Positions 8,790-24,705 are shown, counted from the stretch's first letter. The stretch is DNA of 64,000 bases from Collinsella sp. (GCA_019414445.1 DXMA01000014.1:1-64000); one strand, 5' to 3'. Numbers and translations are program-made. Notes: generated from the sequence alone by a model not told the origin.

Positions 8790-10166
8790 ATGTGGGCATA
8801 CGAGACGACGTTCTATCAGATCTATCCGCTGGGCTTTTGCGGAGCTCCGCGCGAAAACGCCGCGCCCGTTGCCGAGGATGAGCTCGCCCAGGCTGCCAAC
8901 GCTGCGCCCAACCCCGATGCGCCCATCATGAAGATCGCCCAATGGGCAGACTACCTGCAAAAACTCGGTATTGGCGCTGTTCTGATTAACCCGCCGCTCG
9001 AGTCTGATAGCCACGGCTACGATACGCGCAGCCTGCGCCATATCGACCGCCGCCTGGGCGGGGATGCCGATTTTGCCGCCGTATGCGAGACGCTGCACGC
9101 CCATGGCATCCGCGTGGTGCTCGATGCGGTCTTCAACCATGTGGGCCGTGGCTTTTGGGCCTTCCGCGATGTGCAGGAGCGTAAGTGGGACTCGCCGTAC
9201 AAGGATTGGTTCCACATCAGCTTTGACGGCGATTCCTACTATGGCGACGGCTTTTGGTACGAGGGCTGGGAAGGCCATTTTGAGCTCGTGAAGCTCAACC
9301 TGCAAAACCCCGCCGTGGTCGATTACCTGCTCGAGTCCGTGCGCCGCTGGGCCGAGGTCTTTGGCGTCGACGGTCTGCGCCTGGACGTTGCCTATATGCT
9401 CGACCGCGACTTTATGCGTCGCCTGCACGCCTTTACCCGTGAGCTCAAGCCCGACTTTGTGCTGATCGGCGAGACGCTTCACGGTGACTACAACCAGATC
9501 GTCAACGACGAGATGCTCGACTCCTGCACCAACTACGAGTGCTACAAGGGCCTGTACTCCAGCTTTAACTCGGTCAATATGTTCGAGATCGCGCATTCGC
9601 TGCATCGCCAGTTTGGCGGCGATCCGTGGTGCATCTACCGCGGCAAGCACCTGCTGTCGTTTGTCGACAACCACGACGTGCCGCGCCTGGCAAGCATCCT
9701 CACCGACAAGTCGTGCCTGCGCCCCGCTTATGGCATGCTCTTTGGCATGCCGGGCATTCCGTGCGTCTACTATGGCAGCGAGTGGGGGATTCCTGGCGAA
9801 AAGGGCGGCCCCGATGGCGACTGGGCGCTGCGCCCTGCGCTCGATGAGCCTGCGCCCAACGAGCTGACGGCGTTCACCACGCAGCTCACGCACCTGCGCT
9901 CGGCCGACGATACGGCGGCCCGTGTTCTCAACTACGGTGCCTATCGCAACGTGGTGATCCAGAACAAGCAGCTGCTGTTCGAGCGCGCCTGCGACGGCGC
10001 GACGGTGCTCGTGGCGGTGAACGCCGTGGACGAGCCTTACACCTTTGGCGCCGGCGAGCTCAGCGGGTCCTTTGTCGACCTGCTTGCCGACGGCGTGCCT
10101 ACGGTCGAGCTGTCTGGCTCCCTTGAGCTTGCGCCCTACGAGGTGCGCTATCTGCTGAGGGCCTAG
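8790..10166 (+). CDS. GH13 alpha-amylase family glycosidase
   Basis: Cytoplasmic 458-aa glycoside hydrolase, probably acting on short malto-oligosaccharides or cyclodextrins. Conserved GH13 regions are in order: DAVFNHVG (region I), GLRLDVAY with nucleophile Asp199 (II), LIGETLHGDY with acid/base Glu228 (III) and FVDNHDVPR with stabiliser Asp296 (IV). The (beta/alpha)8 barrel is followed by a short beta-domain ending near VRYLLRA. There is no signal peptide or carbohydrate-binding module, so it is an intracellular enzyme. The start has GGGAGGT upstream. The next gene begins 3 nt after its stop, so the two are likely co-transcribed. Exact substrate is not determined; neopullulanase- or maltodextrin-glucosidase-like are the main options. 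Confidence 0.88.
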   Translation: MWAYETTFYQIYPLGFCGAPRENAAPVAEDELAQAANAAPNPDAPIMKIAQWADYLQKLGIGAVLINPPLESDSHGYDTRSLRHIDRRLGGDADFAAVCETLHAHGIRVVLDAVFNHVGRGFWAFRDVQERKWDSPYKDWFHISFDGDSYYGDGFWYEGWEGHFELVKLNLQNPAVVDYLLESVRRWAEVFGVDGLRLDVAYMLDRDFMRRLHAFTRELKPDFVLIGETLHGDYNQIVNDEMLDSCTNYECYKGLYSSFNSVNMFEIAHSLHRQFGGDPWCIYRGKHLLSFVDNHDVPRLASILTDKSCLRPAYGMLFGMPGIPCVYYGSEWGIPGEKGGPDGDWALRPALDEPAPNELTAFTTQLTHLRSADDTAARVLNYGAYRNVVIQNKQLLFERACDGATVLVAVNAVDEPYTFGAGELSGSFVDLLADGVPTVELSGSLELAPYEVRYLLRA

Positions 10167-10169
10167 CTC

Positions 10170-10733
10170 GTGGCCGCGCCGGACGAGGGCTATCAACATA
10201 TTGAGCATGGGTTTGAACCCGTGTTTGACGAGCGTTCGCGCGTTTTGGTGCTGGGGTCGTTACCCTCGGTGCTCTCGCGTGCCAATGATTTTTATTACGG
10301 CAACCCCCAGAATCGCTTTTGGCGCGTGATGGCCGCGTGCCTCGGTGTGCCCGTGCCGCCCAACGAGGGCGACCTTTTGGCGGACAGCGAGCCTGCGACG
10401 CTCGACGCCTCGATTGTCGCCAAGCGCTCCATGCTGCTGAACGGCGGCGTGGCCCTGTGGGACGTGATCGAGAGCTGTGACATTAAGGGCTCGAGTGACG
10501 CGAGCATTCGCAACGTTGTGCCGGCACATATCGAGCGCATTACCGGCGCAGCTCCCATTGAGCAGGTGATATGCAACGGAGGTACAGCTGGCCGGCTCTA
10601 CAAGCGCTATCTACAAGAACGCACCGGGCTGCCCGCCACCGTCCTGCCCTCGACGAGTCCCGCCAATGCCGCCTGGCGTCTGGAGCGTCTTGTTGAGCGT
10701 TGGCACGAAGCCGTTGACTGGGCCGCTCTCTAA
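10170..10733 (+). CDS. DNA-deoxyinosine glycosylase (UDG superfamily)
   Basis: Likely base-excision repair enzyme removing deaminated purines (hypoxanthine) from DNA. The 187-aa protein has the family motif LVLGSLPSVLSRANDFYYGNP, in which the segment following the first strand forms the catalytic loop, then NRFWRVM, and a late VLPSTSPANA loop resembling the UDG DNA-intercalation motif. It starts with GTG, 3 nt after the amylase stop, and lacks a strong ribosome site, which suggests translational coupling. It converges tail-to-tail with the next gene, with stops 1 nt apart. Confidence 0.75.
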   Translation: MAAPDEGYQHIEHGFEPVFDERSRVLVLGSLPSVLSRANDFYYGNPQNRFWRVMAACLGVPVPPNEGDLLADSEPATLDASIVAKRSMLLNGGVALWDVIESCDIKGSSDASIRNVVPAHIERITGAAPIEQVICNGGTAGRLYKRYLQERTGLPATVLPSTSPANAAWRLERLVERWHEAVDWAAL

Positions 10734-10734
10734 T

Positions 10735-11394
10735 TTAGATATCTGATTGGGCGCGGGCGCCGAGGCGTTTCAGAACGCCTCGCCAGATCGGCGCGGGCAC
10801 GGCTGGCTCGGCGCAAACCATGCCGTCGACGTTGACGTTGACGGCATTGCCGCCGCCAAGTCGCTGCGCATGCTCGACGGAGCAGCCCATGCGAACGGCG
10901 CCTACGAGCTTGTCCATCGCTTCGGAAAATGGCCGGCGCAAGAGGCCCATACGCGGGGAGTGGCGAAGCGCCGCAATACCGCTGCCGGCACAGACGACAA
11001 CGCCGCCACACCACAATTGGTCATGGCGCTCACATGCCTTGTGCAGACGAACGGCGGTCCCGCGCGCCTGCTTAGCGCCCTCTTGTGCGGCTCGAATCGC
11101 GGCATAGACGCGCGTTCCCGTACCGCCAAAGCGTTCAAGCGCCTGCTCGATAGCTGTCAACGTCTCATCGTCAGCCACATCTTCAATGGCTAGCACGATG
11201 CCATCGACTGCACCGGCATCATCCGCTTCCAAATCGATCGGGCGGGGGAGCGCGGTGTCGGAAAGCTGAGCATAGGCGGCGATGGCATCCTGCAGGTCCC
11301 AGAGCAAAAACTCAAGATCGGCGCTATCGGGAATGCTGATATACGCAATGGTTCGCAACGTTTTTGGCACATCGCCGCGTGTGGTCGTCTCCAT
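10735..11394 (-). CDS. Conserved hypothetical protein, 219 aa
   Basis: The reading frame is supported by an excellent ribosome site (AAAGGAGG, 7 nt before the ATG) and typical codon use. The N-terminal half has alternating helices and strands (RTIAYISIPDSADLEFLLWDLQDAI, then VDGIVLAIEDVAD, then TRVYAAIRAAQEGAKQA), and a middle segment LWCGGVVVCAGSGIAAL is followed by MGLLRRPFSEAMDKLVGAVRMG. That order resembles flavodoxin-like proteins, but no cofactor motif is convincing. No signal or membrane segment. Function not recognised. Confidence 0.75.
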   Translation of the reverse strand: METTTRGDVPKTLRTIAYISIPDSADLEFLLWDLQDAIAAYAQLSDTALPRPIDLEADDAGAVDGIVLAIEDVADDETLTAIEQALERFGGTGTRVYAAIRAAQEGAKQARGTAVRLHKACERHDQLWCGGVVVCAGSGIAALRHSPRMGLLRRPFSEAMDKLVGAVRMGCSVEHAQRLGGGNAVNVNVDGMVCAEPAVPAPIWRGVLKRLGARAQSDI

Positions 11395-11487
11395 GCCGCC
11401 TCCTTTCCGGTTGGTTTCCGTTTAGGTTACACCGTCTGGCGGTGCCTCGCCGCGCTATCCTAGTGCAACCCTTACGAAAGGAACGCC

Positions 11488-12624
11488 ATGCGTCTGCCCA
11501 TGAACACCTCGCTTGCCACGCTCAAGCCCTCCGGCATCCGTCGGATTAACGCGCTCGCTGCCCAGTACCCAGGATGCATTGCGCTCGCGCTCGGCGAGCC
11601 CGATTTTTCCACGCCCGATATGATTAGCGCCGAGGTGACCGCTTCGTTGGACCGCGGCGACACGCACTATCCGCCCAACAACGGTCGCCCCGCTCTGCGC
11701 GAAGCGCTGTCTGCCTACATGGGGGATGCGGGCCTTACGTTTTCGGCCGACGAGGTCATCCTGACCGACGGCGCGACCGAGGCCCTGTCGGCAACGTTTA
11801 TGGCCATGCTCAACCCCGGCGACGAGGTCATTATCCCCACGCCGGCCTTTGGCCTGTACGAGAGCATCGTCGTTGCCAACCACGCCAAAGCGGTCTTTTT
11901 GGATACGGAGCCTGCGCAATTCCAGATTGACGAGGACGCACTTCGTGCTTGCGTGACACCGGCGACCAAGGCCATCGTCATCTGCTCGCCCAACAATCCT
12001 ACGGGCTGCATCCTCGACGCGGCATCGCTCGACGCCGTGGCGCGCGTAGCGGAGCAGGCGGGCATCTACGTAGTCTGCGACGACGTATACAACCGTCTGG
12101 TCTATGTGGATGGCTACGAGCGCTTCGCCCAGCGACACCCGGAGCTGCGCGAGCAGACAGTGATCATCGAGAGTTTCTCCAAGCCCTGGGCCATGACCGG
12201 CTGGCGCTTGGGTTGGCTCGCAGCGGCAGCCCCCGTCATCGCCGAGATCGCAAAGGCCCACCAATACCTAGTATCGAGCGCCGTCTCCTTTGAGATGGAC
12301 GCCGCGGCCCGAGCCCTGACCGTCGACCCAACCCCCATGCTCAAAGTCTACCGAGCCCGCCGCAAACGCGTGCTCGCAGCCTTAAACGCTATGGGCCTCG
12401 ACGCAGTAGAGCCCGCAGGAGCCTTCTACACTTTCCCGAGCATCAAAAAGTTCGACCTAACCAGCGAAGCCTTCTGCATCAAAGCCATCAAAGAGGCAAA
12501 CGTAGCCCTAGTCCCCGGAGACTGCTTCGGCTGCGAAGGTCACGTGCGCCTAAGCTACTGCGTAAGCGACGAAAACCTAAACGAAGGCCTCCGCCGCCTG
12601 TCCAACTTCCTTTCAACCCTGTAG
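11488..12624 (+). CDS. PLP-dependent aminotransferase, class I/II
   Basis: Transfers amino groups between amino and keto acids. The 378-aa protein is a complete fold-type I enzyme: LALGEPDFSTP near the N-terminus, DGATEAL for phosphate binding, SPNNPTGCI, the DDVYNRL aspartate that contacts the PLP ring, and FSKPWAMTGWRLGW with the Schiff-base Lys232. It is closest in look to the PatA/AspC-like branch; the substrate is unknown. AAAGGA precedes the ATG. Codon use changes along the gene: from about 12,260 on it favours A-ending codons (CTA, GTA, GCA, AAA), unlike the first two thirds. It ends about 40 nt before a large palindrome. Confidence 0.9.
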   Translation: MRLPMNTSLATLKPSGIRRINALAAQYPGCIALALGEPDFSTPDMISAEVTASLDRGDTHYPPNNGRPALREALSAYMGDAGLTFSADEVILTDGATEALSATFMAMLNPGDEVIIPTPAFGLYESIVVANHAKAVFLDTEPAQFQIDEDALRACVTPATKAIVICSPNNPTGCILDAASLDAVARVAEQAGIYVVCDDVYNRLVYVDGYERFAQRHPELREQTVIIESFSKPWAMTGWRLGWLAAAAPVIAEIAKAHQYLVSSAVSFEMDAAARALTVDPTPMLKVYRARRKRVLAALNAMGLDAVEPAGAFYTFPSIKKFDLTSEAFCIKAIKEANVALVPGDCFGCEGHVRLSYCVSDENLNEGLRRLSNFLSTL

Positions 12625-12662
12625 CCCAACGGGACCAAACCCATCAGCCCACCGACCCAAGC

Positions 12663-12912
12663 ATTATGCGCGGGGCGCGCCGGCCAACGGGCGCGAGGAT
12701 TCGCAACAAAGGCAACGTAGCTCCGGTCGGGAGGGGCAGGGCGAGTTTTCCGTAGATTCCGCACGAGCCGAAGGCCACTTAATGTGGCCTTCGTGCGAGC
12801 CCAGGACTTGACCGAGCGGAAAACTCGCCCTGCCCCTCCCGAGCGGAGCGTATGCAGGGTTTGTGTGCGAATCCTCGTGCCCGTTGACCGACGCCGGGGT
12901 CCCCGCCATAAT
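12663..12912. repeat. Large palindrome E1 (family A, conserved core)
   Basis: A 250-nt inverted repeat centred near 12,784. Inner arms 12728-12752 and 12817-12841 are 25 nt and perfectly complementary. Outer arms (12663-12727 and 12842-12912) match imperfectly out to ATTATG/CATAAT. The middle holds a hairpin, GAAGGCCAC and GTGGCCTTC around TTAAT (12770-12792), flanked by TTCCGCACG on the left and CAGGACT on the right. The same centre with different arms occurs at 41.3 kb (E2). The right arm contains the rplJ promoter and the left arm a decayed mirror of it. It fills most of the gap between the aminotransferase and the rplJ leader. Confidence 0.85.
12884..12912 (+). promoter_or_regulatory. Promoter of the rplJ-rplL operon
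   Basis: TTGACC (12884-12889), a 17-nt spacer, and CATAAT (12907-12912). Start of transcription is expected near 12,919, just ahead of the L10 leader. It lies wholly in the right arm of palindrome E1. Confidence 0.75.
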
Positions 12913-12930
12913 ACTTTCGGTTCACGCACG

Positions 12931-13063
12931 AATCCGCTGCCAGAGACAGCCGGTGCAAACGGGCATCGCCCGCGAGCTTAATGGGATATCCCGCCAGCCG
13001 AGGTGGTCGAGTAGATATGTCTTCTCGCCCCCGTCGCTCATGCAGCGCGGGGGCTTTCTTTTT
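12931..13063 (+). promoter_or_regulatory. Ribosomal protein L10 leader with attenuator hairpin
   Basis: CCGCTGCC-AGAGACAGCCGGTG near 12,934 and GCCAGCCGAGGT near 12,993 match the conserved features of the L10 leader seen in Firmicutes and Actinobacteria, where L10(L12)4 binds its own mRNA. The leader ends with a GCCCCCG (13027-13033) / CGGGGGC (13048-13054) stem followed by a T-rich run to 13,063, that is, an attenuator. Free L10 would favour termination and so hold back rplJ-rplL. Motif match is seen; the regulatory mechanism is from family knowledge. Confidence 0.75.
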
Positions 13064-13128
13064 GGACATGCCCCCGTCACGTCCTTGTGGCGGACCGTGC
13101 CCGGAAAGAATTCGAGGAGGTGTAATTC

Positions 13129-13650
13129 ATGCCCCAGCAGTACAAAATCGACAAGGTTGCAGAGATCGAGTCCCGTATCGCCGAGAACGCCGGTCTGTTC
13201 GTCGTCAACTACAACGGTCTGACGGTTAAGCAGGCTCAGGAGCTGCGTCATCAGCTTCGCGAGTGCGGCGCCGAGATGAAGGTCTACAAGAACAACCTGG
13301 TCAAGATCGCCCTCAAGAACCAGGAGCAGCCCGAGCTCGACGAGATTCTCGCCGGCCCCGTCGCTTATGTGTTCTACGAGTCCGAGCCGGTCGAGGCCGC
13401 TAAGGCCCTTAAGGACTTCTCCGCTAAGTCCAAGGGCGTCCTTGAGATCAAGGGCGGTATCTCCGACGGCAAGGCCGTTTCCGCTGATGATGTTAAGGCT
13501 ATCGCCGAGCTTCCCACCAAGGATCAGCTTCTCGGCCAGATCGCCGGTCTCATCTCCGGTTTCGCTCGCGACATCGCTGTCTGCGTCAACGGCGTTTCCT
13601 CTGGTCTCGCTCGTTCGATCCAGCAGGTCTCCGAGCAGAAGGCAGCCTAG
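13129..13650 (+). CDS. rplJ: 50S ribosomal protein L10
   Basis: Base of the ribosomal stalk: binds 23S rRNA and anchors L7/L12 dimers through its C-terminal helix. The 173-aa protein has the expected core (AEIESRIAENAGLFVVNYNGLTV, then ELRHQLRECGAEMKVYKNNLVKIAL) and length. GAGGAGGTG precedes the ATG. It is the first gene of the rplJ-rplL unit and is controlled by the leader directly upstream. Confidence 0.97.
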   Translation: MPQQYKIDKVAEIESRIAENAGLFVVNYNGLTVKQAQELRHQLRECGAEMKVYKNNLVKIALKNQEQPELDEILAGPVAYVFYESEPVEAAKALKDFSAKSKGVLEIKGGISDGKAVSADDVKAIAELPTKDQLLGQIAGLISGFARDIAVCVNGVSSGLARSIQQVSEQKAA

Positions 13651-13752
13651 TCGCTGTTTTCACCCGCGGCGGCAACGCCGCACCCCTGGCGCATTCGCGC
13701 CGTGTTTTAACTGATCTCCGTGCACAGACACGGAAACCGAAAGGACTTAGAA

Positions 13753-14130
13753 ATGGCTAAGCTTACCACCGATGAGATCATCGATGCTCTTAAGGAAATG
13801 ACCCTTCTCGAGGCTTCCGAGCTCGTTAAGGCTATCGAGGACACCTTCGGCGTTTCCGCCGCTGCTCCTGCCGCTGTTGTCGCCGCTCCCGCTGCTGGCG
13901 CTGCTGAGGCCGAGGAGAAGACCGAGTTTGACGTCGTGCTCGAGGGCTTCGGCGACAACAAGATCCAGGTCATCAAGGCCGTCCGTGAGCTCACCAACCT
14001 TGGCCTGAAGGAGGCCAAGGAGGTCGTCGAGGGCGCTCCCAAGGCTGTTCTCGAGGGTGCCAAGAAGGAGGACGCCGAGGCTGCCAAGGAGAAGCTCGAG
14101 GCTGCTGGCGCTGCTGTCACCCTCAAGTAA
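13753..14130 (+). CDS. rplL: 50S ribosomal protein L7/L12
   Basis: Flexible stalk protein that recruits translation GTPases such as EF-G. The 125-aa protein has an N-terminal dimer/L10-binding domain (TTDEIIDALKEMTLLEASELVK), an Ala/Pro-rich hinge (about 37-55) and a globular C-terminal domain (EFDVVLEGFGDNKIQVIKAVRE, then GLKEAKEVVEGAPKAV). Start at 13753 with GAAAGGAC upstream; the 102-nt gap after rplJ has no terminator. Confidence 0.97.
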   Translation: MAKLTTDEIIDALKEMTLLEASELVKAIEDTFGVSAAAPAAVVAAPAAGAAEAEEKTEFDVVLEGFGDNKIQVIKAVRELTNLGLKEAKEVVEGAPKAVLEGAKKEDAEAAKEKLEAAGAAVTLK

Positions 14131-14157
14131 TCAGGCTTTCTCGCCAGATTTCTTTGC

Positions 14158-14191
14158 AGACGGGGTTCGCATTGCGAGCCCCGTCTTTTTT
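14158..14191 (+). terminator. Terminator of rplJ-rplL
   Basis: AGACGGGGTTCG pairs with CGAGCCCCGTCT across a 5-nt loop, followed by a T6 run and further T residues. Confidence 0.9.
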
Positions 14192-14269
14192 GTTTTTCGG
14201 TCCCTCGGCATCGGTTGCTCAAACTGCCATGTTCTGTGATTTGCGTCGTATCGGGTGCCCTGCCGTTGG

Positions 14270-14303
14270 GCAATAAAATTGCACCATTCGAGCAATAATT
14301 TGC
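14270..14303. promoter_or_regulatory. Paired GCAAT palindromes upstream of galU
   Basis: GCAATAAAATTGC (14270-14282) and GCAATAATTTGC (14292-14303) are two near-copies of one small palindrome spaced 22 nt start to start, on the same helix face. This is typical of a dimeric repressor pair. The 315-nt gap before galU otherwise holds the rplL terminator and an unassigned promoter (a TTGACC at 14305-14310 has no clear -10). Confidence 0.4.
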
Positions 14304-14445
14304 GTTGACCTGCTGAAGAATTGTCTCTGCCTTGTAGCGACATATAGTTCCAGCGGTAAGATGCTTGGGTATCGCAATTTGGTCTGCGGCTGTGTGCCGC
14401 ACGCACAGGGCGCACTCTGCGCCTGCGAAAGGATCCTTGAATAAC

Positions 14446-15354
14446 ATGAAGGCAATCATTCCCGCCGCCGGTCTTGGTACGCGTTTTCTGCCTGGCACTA
14501 AGTGCACGCCCAAAGAGATGCTGCCGGTGCTCGACAAGCCGGTCATTCAGTATGTCGTTGAGGAGGCACTCGACCCCGAGGAGGTCGACGACGCCATCAT
14601 CGTTACCTCTCCCGGTAAGCCCGAGCTGCTGAGCTACTTCCAGCCCGACCGCTCGCTCGAGAACCTGCTGCGCGAGCGCGGCAAGAACGCCTATGCCGAT
14701 GCCGTCGCCCACGCTGGCGGTATGCCGGTCGACTTCCGCTATCAGTACGAGCCCAAGGGCCTCGGCCATGCTATCCGCTCTGCTGCCGACGCCGTGGCAG
14801 GGGAGAACTTCCTGGTTCTTCTGGGCGACTACGTTGTGCCTAACCGTGACATTTGCGACAAGATGCTCGCCGTTTCCAAGGAGCACGGCGGCGCTTCGGT
14901 TATCGCCGTTGCTGCTTGCTCGCCCGAGGAGGTCAGCCGCTACGGCGTTATCGCCGGCGATCGCGTTGGCTCGCTCGAGGGCTTCGAGAATGCTGCCGAC
15001 GACGAGCCCGGTGCCGTTTGGCGCATCGGCGGTCTGGTCGAGAAGCCTGCTCCCGAGGCGGCTCCGTCCAACCTGTACATCGTCGGTCGCTACCTGCTGA
15101 GCCCGTTGGTCATGGACCTGCTCGCCGATCAGCAGGCCGGCAAGGGCGGCGAGATCCAGCTTACCGACGCCATGGCCCGCTCGCTCGACCGCGAGGCCAT
15201 GTACGCCGTCGTCATCGACCCGCTCTCGGGCTACGATACCGGCACCCCGTCTGGCTGGATGGCCACCAATGCCCTCATGGCCGCAAGCGATCCTCGCTTT
15301 GCCGGCGCCTTCTGGGACGCCATCGACGAGCGCGGCGGTTTGATGCGCAAGTAA
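14446..15354 (+). CDS. galU: UTP--glucose-1-phosphate uridylyltransferase
   Basis: Makes UDP-glucose from UTP and glucose-1-phosphate for cell-envelope sugars. The 302-aa protein opens with the nucleotidyltransferase motif IIPAAGLGTRFLPGTKCTPK and has EMLPVLDKPVIQYVVEEA, PKGLGHAI and FLVLLGDYVV (metal-binding Asp). GAAAGGATCC lies upstream of the ATG at 14446. It has its own terminator and is unrelated in function to the genes on either side, rplL and rpoB. Confidence 0.93.
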   Translation: MKAIIPAAGLGTRFLPGTKCTPKEMLPVLDKPVIQYVVEEALDPEEVDDAIIVTSPGKPELLSYFQPDRSLENLLRERGKNAYADAVAHAGGMPVDFRYQYEPKGLGHAIRSAADAVAGENFLVLLGDYVVPNRDICDKMLAVSKEHGGASVIAVAACSPEEVSRYGVIAGDRVGSLEGFENAADDEPGAVWRIGGLVEKPAPEAAPSNLYIVGRYLLSPLVMDLLADQQAGKGGEIQLTDAMARSLDREAMYAVVIDPLSGYDTGTPSGWMATNALMAASDPRFAGAFWDAIDERGGLMRK

Positions 15355-15374
15355 GCCTTCGGGCATCAACATTT

Positions 15375-15407
15375 ACGGGTGCGGACTTCGGTCTGCACCC
15401 GTTTTTT
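15375..15407 (+). terminator. Terminator of galU
   Basis: ACGGGTGC pairs with GCACCCGT, with a small inner loop, followed by T6 at 15402-15407. Confidence 0.9.
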
Positions 15408-15540
15408 ATAAGAGCTGCGATTGCCGGCTCCCTGTTCACAGAAAATATATGAACAGGTGTTCGATACATACCTATCTACCTGCACCTTTTCTGTTGAAAA
15501 ACTTTGCTACTCCAAAAACTTAATCGCGTCAAGGCTTTTC

Positions 15541-15568
15541 TTGCTCAACGGTCGGTACCTGATAAACT
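15541..15568 (+). promoter_or_regulatory. Candidate rpoBC promoter
   Basis: TTGCTC (15541-15546), 16-nt spacer, TAAACT (15563-15568), about 75 nt upstream of rpoB. Both boxes are moderate matches. The AT-rich stretch from 15,410 to 15,540 may hold others. Confidence 0.4.
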
Positions 15569-15641
15569 ATTAGGTTGCGATAACTGGCGAAGCCATGCCT
15601 CGCCAATCCACCGAGCATTTCCGTGAAGGAGGAAAAACCTG

Positions 15642-19133
<3,492 letters not shown>

Positions 19134-19139
19134 TTGACT

Positions 19140-23615
<4,476 letters not shown>

Positions 23616-23688
23616 CTAGTTCCGCCGTTCTAACGAACGGCGGCGACCTCCGTCGCTGCGCAGCCCCCTGAGCTACAATCTGTCATTC

Positions 23689-23730
23689 AAAAGGCAGGGC
23701 ATGACCAAAAGGTCAATGCCCTGCCTTTTT
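23689..23730 (+). terminator. Terminator of rpoBC
   Basis: AAAAGGCAGGGCAT-GACC pairs with GGTC-AATGCCCTGCCTTTT around AAAA, with one bulged base, and ends in T5. Confidence 0.92.
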
Positions 23731-23801
23731 CATGCCACCTTGTACGCTCTGGGGGCCGCTCGCTTATGCGCGCTCAACCTGTTGCGTTTCGTTAACCCCT
23801 T

Positions 23802-23827
23802 GGGGACGGAGGAAAACGGATCATTTT
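23802..23827 (+). repeat. 26-bp GGGGACGGAGG repeat, copy 1
   Basis: One of four copies in the window (others at 53476-53501, 53522-53547 and 54211-54236), here with one mismatch. It begins GGGGACGGAGG and ends CGGATCATTTT. The preceding GTTAACCCCTT also resembles the flank of the 54.2-kb copy. Confidence 0.8.
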
Positions 23828-23837
23828 GAGGTGCGAT

Positions 23838-23966
23838 TTCGGAAGTATGCGTCAAAATCTTGATGGGTCGACCACACCGCATATGCTCAAGCGCTCTACC
23901 TGCAGGTTTGTTATCGCAAAACCCCTGTGCGCTCAGCAAGATCAAAATTTGCCGCATACTTCCGAA
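23838..23966. repeat. Palindrome E3 with ACCTGCAGGT centre
   Basis: Arms TTCGGAAGTATGCG (23838-23851) and its exact complement (23953-23966) continue inward with partial pairing (TCAAAATCTTGAT against ATCAAAATTTGC). The centre is the palindrome ACCTGCAGGT (23897-23906). It lies in the 712-nt gap between rpoC and rpsL. Short open frames there lack ribosome sites and cross the palindrome, so no gene is called. Confidence 0.6.
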
Positions 23967-24092
23967 GACGCCGCCGATTTCCATGCGACAGATGAGAGCA
24001 GATCAACGCTGGAGCGCGACGTTTCCCCAGATAAAACCGACCAAAATAAACCTGTTCCTATTTGGAAGGGAACGTTGCCCCGACAAGCACGT

Positions 24093-24120
24093 CGGATTCC
24101 CGGCCCGGTCCGGGAATCCG
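24093..24120. repeat. Strong GC-rich hairpin upstream of rpsL
   Basis: CGGATTCCCGG (24093-24103) pairs perfectly with CCGGGAATCCG (24110-24120), leaving a 6-nt loop. There is no T tract after it. It sits about 90 nt before the rpsL promoter; role unknown. Confidence 0.6.
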
Positions 24121-24205
24121 CCCACGCGCACAGCAGAAGGGATTCCTTTTGTGTAGGCTTTGCGGAAATGTGCCAATTTTGGGATACGCCCGGCGGCGTG
24201 GTCTG

Positions 24206-24234
24206 TTGACGGCACAGCTAACGCCACGTATCCT
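24206..24234 (+). promoter_or_regulatory. Promoter of the rpsL-rpsG-fusA-rpsJ operon
   Basis: TTGACG (24206-24211), 17-nt spacer, TATCCT (24229-24234). It predicts a leader of about 87 nt before rpsL. Confidence 0.65.
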
Positions 24235-24327
24235 ATCGAACTGCGTGTTTCGTAGGGGGATGCTGACCCCTCGATTCAAGCCGTTGCACTTTACAGAAAG
24301 CTGGAATCATTCGAGAAGGAGTACGCT

Positions 24328-24705
24328 TTGCCTACTATTAACCAGCTGGTTCGCCAGGGCCGTCGTTCCGTGCCCAAGAAGTCCAAGAACGCTGCTCTGC
24401 AGCACAACTCCCAGAAGCGCGGCGTGTGCACCCGCGTCTTCACCACGAGCCCCAAGAAGCCGAACTCGGCTCTTCGTAAGGTTGCCCGTGTTCGCCTTGT
24501 CAACGGCATCGAAGTTACTGCTTACATCCCGGGTGAGGGCCACAACCTGCAGGAGCACTCCATCGTGCTCGTCCGCGGCGGTCGTGTCCGTGACCTCCCT
24601 GGTGTCCGTTATCACGTCATCCGTGGCGCCTACGACGCTGCTCCGGTCCAGAACCGTATGCAGGCCCGTTCCAAGTACGGTGCTAAGCGCCCCAAGGCCA
24701 AATAA
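24328..24705 (+). CDS. rpsL: 30S ribosomal protein S12
   Basis: Decoding-centre protein, 125 aa, TTG start with GAGAAGGAG upstream. Conserved blocks QGRRSVPKKSKNAAL, TTSPKKPNSALRKVARVRL and GGRVRDLPGVRYH are present. The Lys of PKKPNS linked to streptomycin response is retained. At the second site, however, the usual Lys of GGRVKDLPG is Arg (residue 88 counting the initiator). That substitution is a classic streptomycin-resistance allele in E. coli and Mycobacterium. First gene of the str-type operon. Confidence 0.97.
   Translation: MPTINQLVRQGRRSVPKKSKNAALQHNSQKRGVCTRVFTTSPKKPNSALRKVARVRLVNGIEVTAYIPGEGHNLQEHSIVLVRGGRVRDLPGVRYHVIRGAYDAAPVQNRMQARSKYGAKRPKAK

Noticed and set aside
8709..10208. 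Antisense open frame opposite the GH13 gene
   Set aside because: GH13 motifs are intact on the plus strand; the antisense product has no motif and no ribosome site.
12728..12841. Palindrome E1 as a simple terminator of the aminotransferase gene
   Set aside because: It has no T tract, is far longer than a terminator, shares its core with E2 and includes the next operon's promoter.
23826..24227. Short open frames on both strands between rpoC and rpsL
   Set aside because: They run through palindrome E3, a GC hairpin and the rpsL promoter, overlap each other, and lack ribosome sites.
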